A stretch of 64,000 nucleotides of DNA from Alentia gelatinosa (lineage: Eukaryota > Annelida > Polychaeta > Phyllodocida > Polynoidae), in the NCBI GenBank assembly GCA_950022655.1, contig OX465584.1, positions 47,660,723 to 47,724,722 on the forward strand, read 5' to 3'. The notes under the pieces were generated by a model. It was not told where the DNA came from. It worked only from the letters and a program-made list of their open reading frames with translations, and made no database searches. Shown here one piece after another: positions 9,201 through 16,855 of the stretch. The translations under genes were made by a program, and so were the position numbers. Each line of letters starts with the position of its first letter. Position 1 is the first letter of the stretch.

Positions 9201-11363
9201 TGGTGGTATGTAGATGAACGTGGAGATATAGTGATTATCTCCCCCCGATATTTTTCTCCATAGGTTTAACATTAGGATCATACTCCATGATCATGAAGGT
9301 ATTGCACCCAATATTAAATGGATAATTGGGTGATATAATACCTCGCCATGTCTAACACTGTGTCTGTATCCTATCAGTGCCCTGGGTGCTGAGTCAGAGG
9401 GTGTCGTGTTGGTGTGGGTGGTATGTAGATGAAACTGGTGATATGATGAGATCTCCCTATGTCTAATGCTGTGTCTGTATCCTTATCAGTACCCTGGGTG
9501 CCGAGTTGAAGCATGTCTACAGGTGTGGGTGGTATCTAGTTGAATGTAGTGATATGGTGATACTGCGCTATGTCTAATGTTAAGTCTGTATCCTATCATT
9601 ACCCTGTATGCCAAGTCAGAGCATGTCTATGGGTGTGAGTAGTATCTAGTTGAATGTGGAGACATGGTGACACCTTACTATGTCTAACACTGTGTGTGTA
9701 TGCCATCAGATGCCGATGCTGAGTAAGAGGGTTGTCAGACAGGTGTGGGTGGTATGCAGATGAATGTGGAGATATGGTGACACCTCGCTATGTCTAATGC
9801 TGTGTCTGTATCCTATCAGTGCCCTTGATGCCAAGTCAGAGTATGTCTATATAATATATACACACCACGCACATATATCAAATGTATGTGGGTGGTATGT
9901 AGATGAATGTGGTGATATAGTGACACCTCATTATATTTGTTTGTTATGTCCAATGCTATGTCTGTATCCTATCAGTGCCCTGGATGCTGAGTCACAGCAT
10001 CTCTATATGTGTGGGTGGTACAGATATGTAGATGAATGTGGAGATATGGTGACATCTCACTATATCTAACGCTATGTCTGTATCACATCAGTGCCCTGGA
10101 TGCAGAGTCGGAGCATGTCTATATGTGTAGGTGGTATGTAGATGAATGTGGAGATATGGTGACATCTCACTATATCTAACGCTATGTCTGTATCACATCA
10201 GTGCCCTGGATGCCGAGTCGGAGCGTGTCGTACAGGAGGCCCTGGACAACGTGGTCAAAGGTCGCACCGTACTCGTTATCGCACACCGTCTGAGCACCAT
10301 CCGTGATGCTGACGTCATCGCCGTCATCTCCAATGGCGCTATCGCTGAGGTAAGAGCTGCAGTCAGGATCCTGTCTCTGTAAAAGGATCGAGATGCCCCG
10401 GTTCTCCACCAGTGTTGACGGCTATCTCTAAATAACTAGGTTCTAGGTATCGAGAAATCTGTGTATGACAGGGTGATTGAAATGTCCACTCCTTACCGCT
10501 ACGCAACCACGAATAAAGATAGGTATAGGCAATAATCAAAGGGTTTGTGTACAATCACGAGAAGTTAATGAGTAGTCATATACGAGCATATGCGAAAAAT
10601 CCACCTGGGTGGTTTACTGAGCTGCCTGCCCAAAAGTTCATTGTTTGTTTGATTTACATTTGCAAAGTAGCATCGGCTTGCAGAACAGGTATTTTTGCCA
10701 CGTCTTGTTAAAACTTGATTTACTATACAGCTTCACCAATGAATTCAAATCAGGAATTGCCTTAGGGACATTTTTGGGTCACTTTCCTTGTACAGAGAGC
10801 CCTCAATCAATTACTTTAAGGCCATAATCAATGGCTTTGAAAAATCAGTAATCAATGGTTATAGGTTCTGACAGCTTAGAAACAATTGGTATTGGTTACT
10901 CTTGTCCCATATATTTTCGATGGGCACTTCATGAATGTCCCATCTTTGTAATGAGGAAGTAGATACCTGGGTTATTCTCCAACGCCAATGTTCATTTGTC
11001 CACAGCCACATGGTTGATATGGTTGATAAGCGGTTGTATTCTCCTCGGAGTTGACTTTGCGCAATATCCTCGCATACCCCCGGATATTACTACGCGTCAA
11101 CTGCTAGGAGCATACAGCCGCTTGCATCTGGAACCAGTGAACATTGCGTACTTATTTCAATATGCTTGTGATTTCTTGTTGTTTTTGCCTGATTCTAACC
11201 GCACTACATTCTTCATATCCTCTCTCGTTTACCGCTGCTACAGATGGGCACACATGACGAGTTGAGGAAGAAAGGCGGCATTTACTGGAACCTGATTCGC
11301 CAACAAGAAACACAGGACGGCACCACAAGTAGCAAAGCCCGCAGCTTTTGGGGTAAAGGCTGA
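143..11363 (+). CDS. ABCB8: ABCB8-like mitochondrial half ABC transporter, C-terminal 13 coding exons (gene level)
   Basis: This entry spans the visible part of the gene; exons are listed separately. The joined exons (143-218, 1423-1563, 3521-3606, 3990-4087, 5065-5170, 5458-5530, 6823-6942, 7526-7598, 7788-7921, 8467-8538, 8679-8857, 10202-10349, 11244-11363) give 474 codons and a stop with no frame break. Motifs appear in the order expected of a half transporter: end of the transmembrane domain, Walker A GLSGGGKST, Q-loop INQEPVLF, signature VSGGQKQR (canonical LSGGQ), Walker [15 protein letters not shown]-loop VIAHRLST. Local sequence such as [13 protein letters not shown] and [12 protein letters not shown] matches vertebrate ABCB8 rather than ABCB7 or ABCB10, as far as I recall those proteins. 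ABCB8 sits in the inner mitochondrial membrane and has been linked to the mitochondrial K-ATP channel and iron handling. The N-terminus, targeting peptide and first helices lie upstream of the window. Confidence 0.93.
520..1446 (+). repeat. 48-bp minisatellite carrying a copy of the exon b splice acceptor
   Basis: About 19 tandem copies of a 48-bp unit fill the end of the intron before exon b. Each unit contains TATTTGTTGTAG followed by GTGGTGGGATGTGCGGGGTC. This is exactly the acceptor and first 20 coding bases of the exon at 1423. The last copy is the real border. Copies near 520-600 are decayed, while those from 600 to 1440 are near identical. Because 48 is a multiple of three, another frame stays open across nine units at 556-1014 (motif [16 protein letters not shown]); I treat this as a by-product and not a gene. 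Confidence 0.95.
1423..1563 (+). CDS. ABCB8: ABCB8 exon b (transmembrane helix)
   Basis: It encodes 47 residues in phase 0-0, beginning [16 protein letters not shown] and including a membrane helix, [15 protein letters not shown], then the conserved RKLSR. The acceptor is TTGTTGTAG at 1414-1422 and the donor is gttagt at 1564. The first 24 bases are part of the preceding minisatellite unit, so this exon start is the only one in the array followed by unique coding sequence. Confidence 0.92.
1564..3520 (+). other. ABCB8 intron, about 2 kb
   Basis: I see no gene on either strand. It contains an inverted-repeat element at 2309-2595 (listed separately) and a CpG-rich patch at about 2,810-3,030 with a TATA-like TTATATAAG at 2909-2917. 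The rest is AT-rich unique sequence. Confidence 0.6.
2309..2595. mobile_element. hAT-like miniature inverted-repeat element (family C)
   Basis: The element starts CAGGGATGTCAGTT and ends AACTGACATCCCTG, a 14-bp perfect terminal inverted repeat, for 287 bp in total and with no coding capacity. CAGGG ends are typical of hAT-type elements. I could not see a clear 8-bp target duplication. Diverged relatives lie at 42568-42830, 51913-52115, 55174-55441 and 61897-62129. Confidence 0.75.
3521..3606 (+). CDS. ABCB8: ABCB8 exon c
   Basis: It reads [20 protein letters not shown] then FAMETKEM, the conserved cytoplasmic loop before a transmembrane helix in ABCB half transporters. The acceptor is ctctgaag at 3520 and the donor gtaagt at 3607. 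It leaves two bases (GA) that join the G at 3990 to give Glu. Confidence 0.93.
3990..4087 (+). CDS. ABCB8: ABCB8 exon d
   Basis: It encodes [20 protein letters not shown] followed by [12 protein letters not shown]. The GxFQGLSN motif is diagnostic of the ABCB8/ABCB10 group. The acceptor is tgttccag and the donor gtaata. The phases fit both neighbours: the first base completes Glu, and the last base starts a Gly codon completed at 5065. Confidence 0.92.
4088..5064 (+). other. ABCB8 intron with small mobile elements
   Basis: No exon is visible. There is a short palindrome with arms at 4148-4165 and 4248-4264 (GTAGTGGTGTTAGTGTT type). A reverse-oriented copy of composite element family A lies at about 4,448-4,735. 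One copy of the 'tccataaagta / actttatggatggcccc' element lies at about 4,849-4,995; the other copy, in opposite orientation, is at 7327-7460. Confidence 0.6.
5065..5170 (+). CDS. ABCB8: ABCB8 exon e
   Basis: It encodes [20 protein letters not shown] and then [28 protein letters not shown] is characteristic of ABCB8. The acceptor is tctttcag and the donor gtgaga. It begins with two bases completing Gly and ends with two bases of the Arg codon completed at 5458. Confidence 0.93.
5458..5530 (+). CDS. ABCB8: ABCB8 exon f
   Basis: It encodes [20 protein letters not shown] followed by RVFE, the linker after the last transmembrane helix. [14 protein letters not shown] is strongly conserved in ABCB8. 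The acceptor is ttggcag, the donor gtcagt at 5531, and the exon ends in phase 0. Confidence 0.94.
5531..6822 (+). other. ABCB8 intron with composite element
   Basis: It contains a CpG-rich stretch at about 5,680-6,230 whose open frames show no recognisable family, and a full composite family A element at 6297-6776. No exon is supported. Confidence 0.6.
6297..6776. mobile_element. Composite foldback element, family A (longest copy)
   Basis: Two similar modules lie at 6297-6456 and 6622-6776. Each runs from a left edge like ATTATATACCT to a right edge like AGGTATATAATT and contains a shared core (GGTGCAGTATAA, GGCTCACT, AATTGGCCAT). They flank a degenerate hairpin module (CAGTGACTGA ... GCTCAGTAACCACG). 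Other copies carry one terminal module plus the hairpin. The family has no coding capacity. Confidence 0.7.
6823..6942 (+). CDS. ABCB8: ABCB8 exon g (start of nucleotide-binding domain)
   Basis: It encodes 40 residues, [20 protein letters not shown] then [20 protein letters not shown]. The [14 protein letters not shown] segment is the A-loop region, whose Tyr stacks on the ATP adenine. It is phase 0-0, with acceptor tcgtgacag and donor gtgagt. Confidence 0.95.
7327..7460. mobile_element. Small element in the intron before the Walker A exon
   Basis: The left edge GGGGCTATCCATAAAGTA and a right part with ATGGATGGCCC are shared, in opposite orientation, with about 4,849-4,995 (common core GGAAATTTTGCGTATGCTCC or its complement). 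I infer a miniature transposon. Its ends are only roughly placed. Confidence 0.5.
7526..7598 (+). CDS. ABCB8: ABCB8 exon h (first half of Walker A)
   Basis: It encodes [20 protein letters not shown] and then LSGG plus one base of the next Gly. The Walker A loop GLSGGGKST is split by the intron between two of its glycines. The acceptor is ccccaccag and the donor gtaagg at 7599. Confidence 0.93.
7788..7921 (+). CDS. ABCB8: ABCB8 exon i (Walker A end to Q-loop)
   Basis: The first two bases complete Gly, then [36 protein letters not shown] and SAIGYINQ follow. It supplies the Walker A Lys-Ser/Thr and the Q-loop Gln at its last codon. The acceptor is cattacag and the donor gtcagt at 7922. It ends in phase 0. 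Confidence 0.95.
7922..8466 (+). other. ABCB8 intron, 545 bp
   Basis: It lies between the Q-loop Gln and the following EPVLF. The open frames here are short and unlike any family I know. I see no repeat or element. Confidence 0.6.
8467..8538 (+). CDS. ABCB8: ABCB8 exon j
   Basis: It encodes [20 protein letters not shown] followed by TDQQ, which continues the Q-loop and the start of the helical subdomain. EPVLF.TTI.ENIR.GK is standard for ABCB half transporters. It is phase 0-0, with acceptor ttttgaag and donor gtggga. Confidence 0.94.
8679..8857 (+). CDS. ABCB8: ABCB8 exon k (signature and Walker B)
   Basis: It encodes [40 protein letters not shown] and [19 protein letters not shown], leaving two bases (AG) that join T at 10202 to make Ser. 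It contains the ABC signature VSGGQ (Val for the usual Leu) and Walker B with the catalytic Glu of LILDEAT. The acceptor is tattacag and the donor gtgagc. Confidence 0.97.
8930..10201 (+). repeat. About 110-bp minisatellite carrying copies of the exon l acceptor
   Basis: Ten upstream copies and the real border share CTGTATCCTATCAG followed by TGCCCTGGATGCTGAGTC. These are the branch/pyrimidine region, the acceptor and the first coding bases of the exon at 10202. Copy starts are near 8952, 9055, 9168, 9378, 9490, 9601, 9710, 9819, 9978, 10092 and 10202. CAG is kept in seven upstream copies, mutated to CAT in the others. The copies nearest the true exon are the best matches. An unrelated segment of about 105 bp interrupts the array at about 9,241-9,345. 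Confidence 0.93.
9241..9345. mobile_element. Small insertion inside the minisatellite
   Basis: This stretch breaks the repeat register. It resembles 25000-25100 in shape: tctcc/tctac ATAGG TTTAAC, then CATGAAGGTATT, CCAAT and ATTGGGTGA. I infer a miniature element inserted after the array formed. The edges are approximate. Confidence 0.45.
10202..10349 (+). CDS. ABCB8: ABCB8 exon l (D-loop and H-loop)
   Basis: It encodes (S)[40 protein letters not shown] and VISNGAIAE. It carries the D-loop SALD and the H-loop His of VIAHRLST. The acceptor is ATCACATCAG and the donor gtaaga at 10350. It is preceded by ten imperfect copies of its own start. Confidence 0.97.
10350..11243 (+). other. Last ABCB8 intron, 894 bp
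   Basis: I see no exon, repeat array or element. It is moderately AT-rich sequence ending in an acceptor, accgctgctacag. Confidence 0.6.
11244..11363 (+). CDS. ABCB8: ABCB8 exon m (C-terminus)
   Basis: It encodes [20 protein letters not shown] then [19 protein letters not shown] and TGA at 11361-11363. GTH.EL....G.Y..LI..Q is the usual ABCB end of the nucleotide-binding domain. The tail is short compared with mammalian ABCB8, which is extended and rich in Pro and Lys. Confidence 0.94.
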   Translation: MGTHDELRKKGGIYWNLIRQQETQDGTTSSKARSFWGKG

Positions 11364-11673
11364 TTGAACATTTGTGAAAATGTATCCACAATTTGAAAGA
11401 TTCCGTTTTCAGTGTCTATTCAGGTAACTCCATTTATAAATGGACAACTTTATGAGAAGTTTCATATTCCATCCTCTTTCAAATGAGAAACATTAATTAT
11501 CGAAGGTGAAACAGTTTCTGAGGAGAAAGTTCAAAGATGATATCCATACTGAGGAAATTGTAACCAGATTTTCTGTTTATCAGTGTAATTTATTATATAT
11601 ATCTCCGAATGAAGTGATTGATAAAGGCTGTGGTTGTATGTATGGACTGATTATTGTGTTCAAATAGAATGTA

Positions 11674-11679
11674 AATAAA
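11674..11679 (+). terminator. Polyadenylation signal of ABCB8
   Basis: AATAAA lies 311 bp after the stop codon, followed by AT-rich sequence. This would give a 3' UTR of roughly 330 bp. It is the first canonical hexamer downstream of the stop. Confidence 0.7.
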
Positions 11680-11968
11680 ATTAAATATACAACAACTGAC
11701 TATGCCGTTATACATTTTACTGAACTCACTTTATGTGGTCTGGCCATAGTTCACTAGGTTTGATTTACATTATCCGAATGTATCTTGAATAATCTTTTTA
11801 CATCCTGTCTTAAGGGATTAGATCCGAAAAACATGTTGTATGGGCCTTTTTGCCACTGCATCGGCCCCATTCTGACTTGAATGGATCATCTCCAATCATA
11901 TTTTATAAAACGCTAGATTTCTGTTGGATCTGCTCGCAGTCTCTCCCGCACATAGGGACAGTGTTAAC

Positions 11969-12180
11969 CAGGGAGCTGTTTCAAAAGTCAGGAGGGTGCT
12001 AAACAAGAGTACTCACCGCCAAAGCGAGAGCTAACAATGGCACTTGAAGTGTCGCTGTCGAGGTGGCGGTGCCGTTCGCTATTGGGTATTGGTAAAGTGG
12101 CGCTCGCTGTTGCGGCCGATCGCTTTGAAATGCGACGTGCCGCTGGCGAGACTTCACTCGACTTTTGAAACAGCTCCCTG
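11969..12180. mobile_element. 212-bp inverted-repeat element with CAGGG ends
   Basis: It begins CAGGGAGCTGTTTCAAAAGT and ends with the complementary sequence finishing in CAGCTCCCTG, giving terminal repeats of about 21 bp. The interior is GC-rich and non-coding. The ends suggest a hAT-type miniature element. No target duplication is evident. Confidence 0.8.
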
Positions 12181-12665
12181 ATCTAGGGTTGGAAACTGAA
12201 TTGCCACAAGAGTGAGATTCTCATATTGTGGAAAATTGAGGTCTGGTATTCCTTTTTGAAGCTCTATACTGAGATGTACACGTACATATAATTTCTTTCT
12301 TGTATATCACTTCTAGCCATGCTGATTTTTTTATATATACAAACTTGCAGTTCCCCATCACTTAATAGACCTTTCTATGCTCGGCCTGAGGGGAGAGTGG
12401 TTTCATAGATACGTGACACAGTTGGCCAAACATGTCCTAGCAATGTATATTTTAACATTAGAGGACAGAAACTTTATCTTTTCATATTTAGAATGTTCAG
12501 AGTATGTTCAACGGCATTTCATTGGATTTCAGAGTTCTAGTTTTAATTTAGTGCTGAAAACATTTAGATAGGTTATGTGTTTTTTATTAAAGCATGCTTG
12601 TACGCACTATATACATCATCTAAAGGTGAGAGTGATCACACATACACTTCCAGCATGCTGCCAGA

Positions 12666-13601
12666 AAACTATCCCTTCACTATCTGCGTGCTGCTCTCTG
12701 TGCTACTGGCAAAGGAGTAGGGTGCCAGTGTCTCAGAAGCGTGCCCAACTGACCATGACCAATTACTCAAGACCGAAATAGCTCATAGACCTACTGGTGC
12801 TTGTTTTATTTAGATCCTAGAATCAGGCAGATGATGGCAAGTTGACTGGGTGCAAGTGGGTTACAGAAAACGATCCATATATACTGATTGTAACCCAAAC
12901 CTTTCTATTGTTATTCATTTATAATTGGACGCTCATTCATCTATGATGAACATACCATTTACTCCTAGTCAGATAAATACGTGTAGACTTTGAATGTACC
13001 GGGTATTTTGAGTTGGAAAGGGCTGCCAGAGATGCAATTTCAGCCATATATATATTAATCAAAAGATTCTTTATCTTTGCGACTATTTAGAGCGCTGCTA
13101 CCTCATAGGCAAAGTTGTTACATTGCCCTAGCTTGTCCCAAAAGGCTTACGTTGCAGAAAATAACAGGCTTGTGTTCACACCTCTGATTCGCAGTTTGAA
13201 TTGCACAGCCACAAAGGTAGACTGAGCAGTGTATGACCGAGCCACAGCCTAATTCATCAACGCACTACAAGTGAGCGCTGAACAATAAAACTAGAAGCAA
13301 ATATTATGTTCATCATTGATGAATGAACGTAAAATTATATATGAATAGCAATTAACAGGTTTGAGTTCCACTCAGCCTATGGCTAGTTTTCTGTAACCCA
13401 CTTGCACCCAGTCAACTTGCTATTTCTTTAACTGCCAATCTAGGAACCAAACACATCAAGCACAAGCGTGTCTTGGGGTATTTTGGTCCTGAGTGATTGG
13501 TCATGGTCAGCTGGGCACGCCTCTAAGACACTGAGACACTGGCCCCCTGCTTTGTTCTCAATATCGCAGTGAATAGCACACAGATAGTGAAGGGATAGTT
13601 T
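12666..13601. mobile_element. 936-bp foldback element with arms of about 215 bp
   Basis: The left arm (12666-12877, starting AAACTATCCCTTCACTATCT) is matched by a right arm (13385-13601, ending AGATAGTGAAGGGATAGTTT) in inverted orientation. The match includes GTTGACTGGGTGCAAGTGGG against its complement. The spacer of about 500 bp has no recognisable transposase. Confidence 0.85.
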
Positions 13602-14150
13602 GTATGCAGTACCCTGAAAGTCTATATGGACCCCTCTAAAACCTCATCAATACTAAAGGGTAAGAAATAAGCCCTTTTAATCAACCGAATGGCAACTACA
13701 TTTTCTACTGTGATGAGTTAATTGTTACGGAAATCGTTTCGTAATTTTACCGAGATATAACCACATTGCATAGTAACGATTGATTTAGGTCTAAACCTCA
13801 AACTGGCTGAATGTACAGTTCATTATACCTCCTTTTTATGTCGGAATTCTTTTAAAGGGTTGTAAAACTGTCTTATAGAACACTTATTACTACAGGCATG
13901 ATACTTGGAAATAACACAGAATTACGAGAATGGTTGCCGGGTAGGTAGGGGGCCTACAAAATAAGCCATTTGAAATGTATACAAATATTATCTACATATT
14001 TTCTCCTCGACTTCACATTTAACTCGAGAATGACCGTTGGGACGTCAGAAAATCCAGCGGGGGGTAATCCCATGCCTGGTTAATAAGTACTGGTACATAT
14101 TTGGTGGAATTTATGAAACTAAGTTTAATGCAACAACAAGGATGAAACAA

Positions 14151-16666
14151 TTTGAAAATATTAGTCTTTTATTTTTCATGTTTATCAAAATAATTATCTT
14201 GTACAATCAATAGAAACGCAACATAAACCTTGGTCATTGATCATATTTATGTGGCTAAAGTTGAATAATCAAAGCCGATGACGTCACGTCAAGAGCCCCG
14301 TCACCATGGAAACCAAGATGGCGCTGTAAACAACGCCATTTCCCTCCGCCCGCGACCAGGAATACACACGCAACTTTACTTAACATCTTTTCTCTTTCTA
14401 GTCTAAATCTACATTTTCCTTCGACAATCTTGCAGACATTGTGATACTGACACTTTGCATAAGCTTCTCTATATATAGATATCTGTATATATATAATTTC
14501 ATTTCATGAGAGGACTTGTTGGCAGGAGTAGGAGTCAATCACAGTTAGTTGAAATCTAGATTAATACAAAAAAAAATACCCGAGCCATAGTTAATGCTAT
14601 ACTCTATCAGCTATGTATCATTCATTTCTCAGTCCATATATTACACTTTTATCAATAATTGGGAATTCCATCAAGACCATCAACATGTCTGGTCTAAGGC
14701 TACAAAGCTGATGGCGACGGTCAGTGGGGAATAGCTATGGCGGCTCAGAAGGACAATCTCAGTCCACGTCGCATCAAGCGTGAATAAAGTGCAGATTCCA
14801 CCAACACCATTTTTCTTGCCTGGCAGGGTCGGGATGTGTCTTGCATCATTTGGCTGCATCTTGCTGGATAGTACTAAATCTTACAAGATCGTTACCCCTG
14901 TGTGTGGAGCTGCTATTATCGCTCACGGGGGGCTCTTCCACTGCAATGATCCAACCAGACATGATCACACATTTCTTTCCGACCTAGGGAGTCTACAGAT
15001 GAGCTTCGATCATGCGTCTTGGTGGAATCAGTACTTAAAATGGCTGTCCTGGCTAAATACCTCTGATAAACATACCGAATCATGACACCTTCTATTTCAC
15101 GAGCCAGACGAATTCTTGCATTTTGATATTCTACAGGGGAATCAAATATATCGGGCAGAAAAAAAGGAAACTGAATTCTTTGGAATGTAAATCTCCAAAC
15201 CAAGAATACAAGCTAATCATTGAATAAAAGGGGGCAGTATGGTCCTTATTACCCGAGTAGTTGTCTGTTATATACGTGGATACTAAGTAGATACATGAAG
15301 TAGATAATATGGTAATTCGCCAATTTTCTGTATATTTATATACACAATATTGCATGTATATGACAGCATATCAGCGATTGGTCAACATAAATGGGAACTA
15401 TAACGAAACAACAAACGAATTCAGGTGTGCCACAGAACAATTTCAGCATTCCTATCGGAGATGCTAGGTCTGGAACCAGGAACCAGCTCAGGCGGTGCGC
15501 TAGTTCCCGGTGTGGAATGGATCATGCTATAATCACACCAATCATACCGCTTTTTTTCTACCAAGTCCCACTCATTCAAAATGGCGATCGGCGGGTTCGA
15601 TTCTCTTTACAAACGCATTATCACTCTATGAAAAAAAAGACAGTAAAACAAAAATAAACTGGGACTAAAATCCATTTATACCATCCGCACCAAAGGCAAC
15701 GACGTATATATTTTTTTCCCTCGAAGCACCACAACACCAGACCAAAGAAATCGTATTTGTTGACAAAGAAATGAGAACTCCTACATCTGTTATATTTTTC
15801 TTGGACAAGAAGAGGCTTTAACAAGGCGGTGCACGTCCATGTACAGGGGTGAGTGGCTGTGCTCTCCGGTGGCTCTATTAGAATGGAACTTGTTGAGGTA
15901 CATTATTTTACATTCTCTTATCGTTTCATTATTTTACCTTTCAGGAGAGCAGTACCGCCAAACGCTCCAAGCTTCAACCAATCCTTAGAACACCTTATCT
16001 TGAGCACCCCATCGTAATACTCGCCCGACACTTTGGAACCCCTCTCAGTATATAGCCTTGATGTTTTGTACAGAGATTATTAAGGCAGTTTATTCAGTGG
16101 CAATAATTATAGTTTCATGACCCAAAATGAATGCTGCATCCTATAGCCATATACGTACATACACAAAACATTTGCACGTGCCTATGTTAAGATTTCAGCG
16201 GCACTGGACATTATCATGTTCTATTTTAACTCAATAACTTGGCCTCATTGTTCTAATGTGATATGTATGTTGGTGTTGGTGTGGATCCCCTAAATCAGCC
16301 ATTCGTTACATTATGTACACATCCACTTCAAAATTCCACGATTATTAACCCAGAACTGTTAACTGCTACCTTCTCCTGATTCCCCAGCCACACTCAAGGT
16401 GCCCGCTGCACTGGAATGCTGTGTTCACTGTAGAATCTCCCACGTGCCTCAAACAAAGCAGCAATTCCTCACCCTCCATCATGAGGACATCATCAGGGTA
16501 CCAAGTTTTCCCGAGTCGCATGAGCAGCATTCTTTCCTTAATTTATCACACCTTTGGACTTAACACAACGAAATGCTGTCCTCCTTCATAATCATCATCA
16601 TTTTTTTTTAGCTATTACAAAAACGGGTGGAAACATACACATTTTTAACCAGGTTTAGTACGATTT
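14151..16666 (-). other. Probable 3' UTR of the NHERF-like gene
   Basis: No coding exon is visible downstream of the minus-strand stop at 16667. Candidate poly(A) hexamers on the minus strand (TTTATT on plus) lie at 16089-16094 and 14168-14173. Where the transcript ends cannot be decided from sequence. The open frames here are short and repeat-free. Confidence 0.4.
16089..16094 (-). terminator. Candidate polyadenylation signal, NHERF-like gene
   Basis: AATAAA on the minus strand, 573 bp beyond the stop codon. A second one lies at 14168-14173. Either or both could be used. Confidence 0.4.
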
Positions 16667-16855
16667 CTACAATTGTTGGAATAGCTCGAACTTCTCCTTC
16701 ATTGAGAGGTTGCCGGTGCCTGCCTTGGGCTTCTTACGGCTCTTGACCCGGCTGAGGACGTCCTGGAGGGACCCGGCGAGAGGGTCGCCCGAGCCCGGGG
16801 CAGGGGCGGTGGTCACGGGTTGCGCGTTGGCGTAGGGCGCTGGCTCAGCCACCTG
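16667..16855 (-). CDS. NHERF1: NHERF-like last exon, ERM-binding C-terminus
   Basis: It encodes QVAEPAPYANAQPVTTAPAP, GSGDPLAGSLQDVLSRVKSR, KKPKAGTGNLSMKEKFELFQ and QL, then TAG. The final dozen residues align with the NHERF1 ERM-binding peptide (pattern K-K-x-E-L-F-x-x-L), and the preceding basic stretch SRVKSRKKPK fits the same region. The acceptor is cgtttttgcag; a second CAG three bases on makes a NAGNAG choice that would drop one Gln. Entry is in phase 0. Confidence 0.9.
   Translation of the reverse strand, partial: QVAEPAPYANAQPVTTAPAPGSGDPLAGSLQDVLSRVKSRKKPKAGTGNLSMKEKFELFQQL

Larger units (their letters stand above)
11700..14150. other. Intergenic region between two convergent genes
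   Basis: It separates the ABCB8 3' end from the likely 3' end of the minus-strand scaffold gene. It holds two inverted-repeat elements (11969-12180 and 12666-13601) and otherwise AT-rich unique sequence. The short open frames here lie inside or beside the elements and are not supported as genes. Confidence 0.6.

Noticed and set aside
15585..15615. Second B-box-like GGGTTCGATTC
   Set aside because: Isolated motif without the rest of a tRNA or a SINE body.
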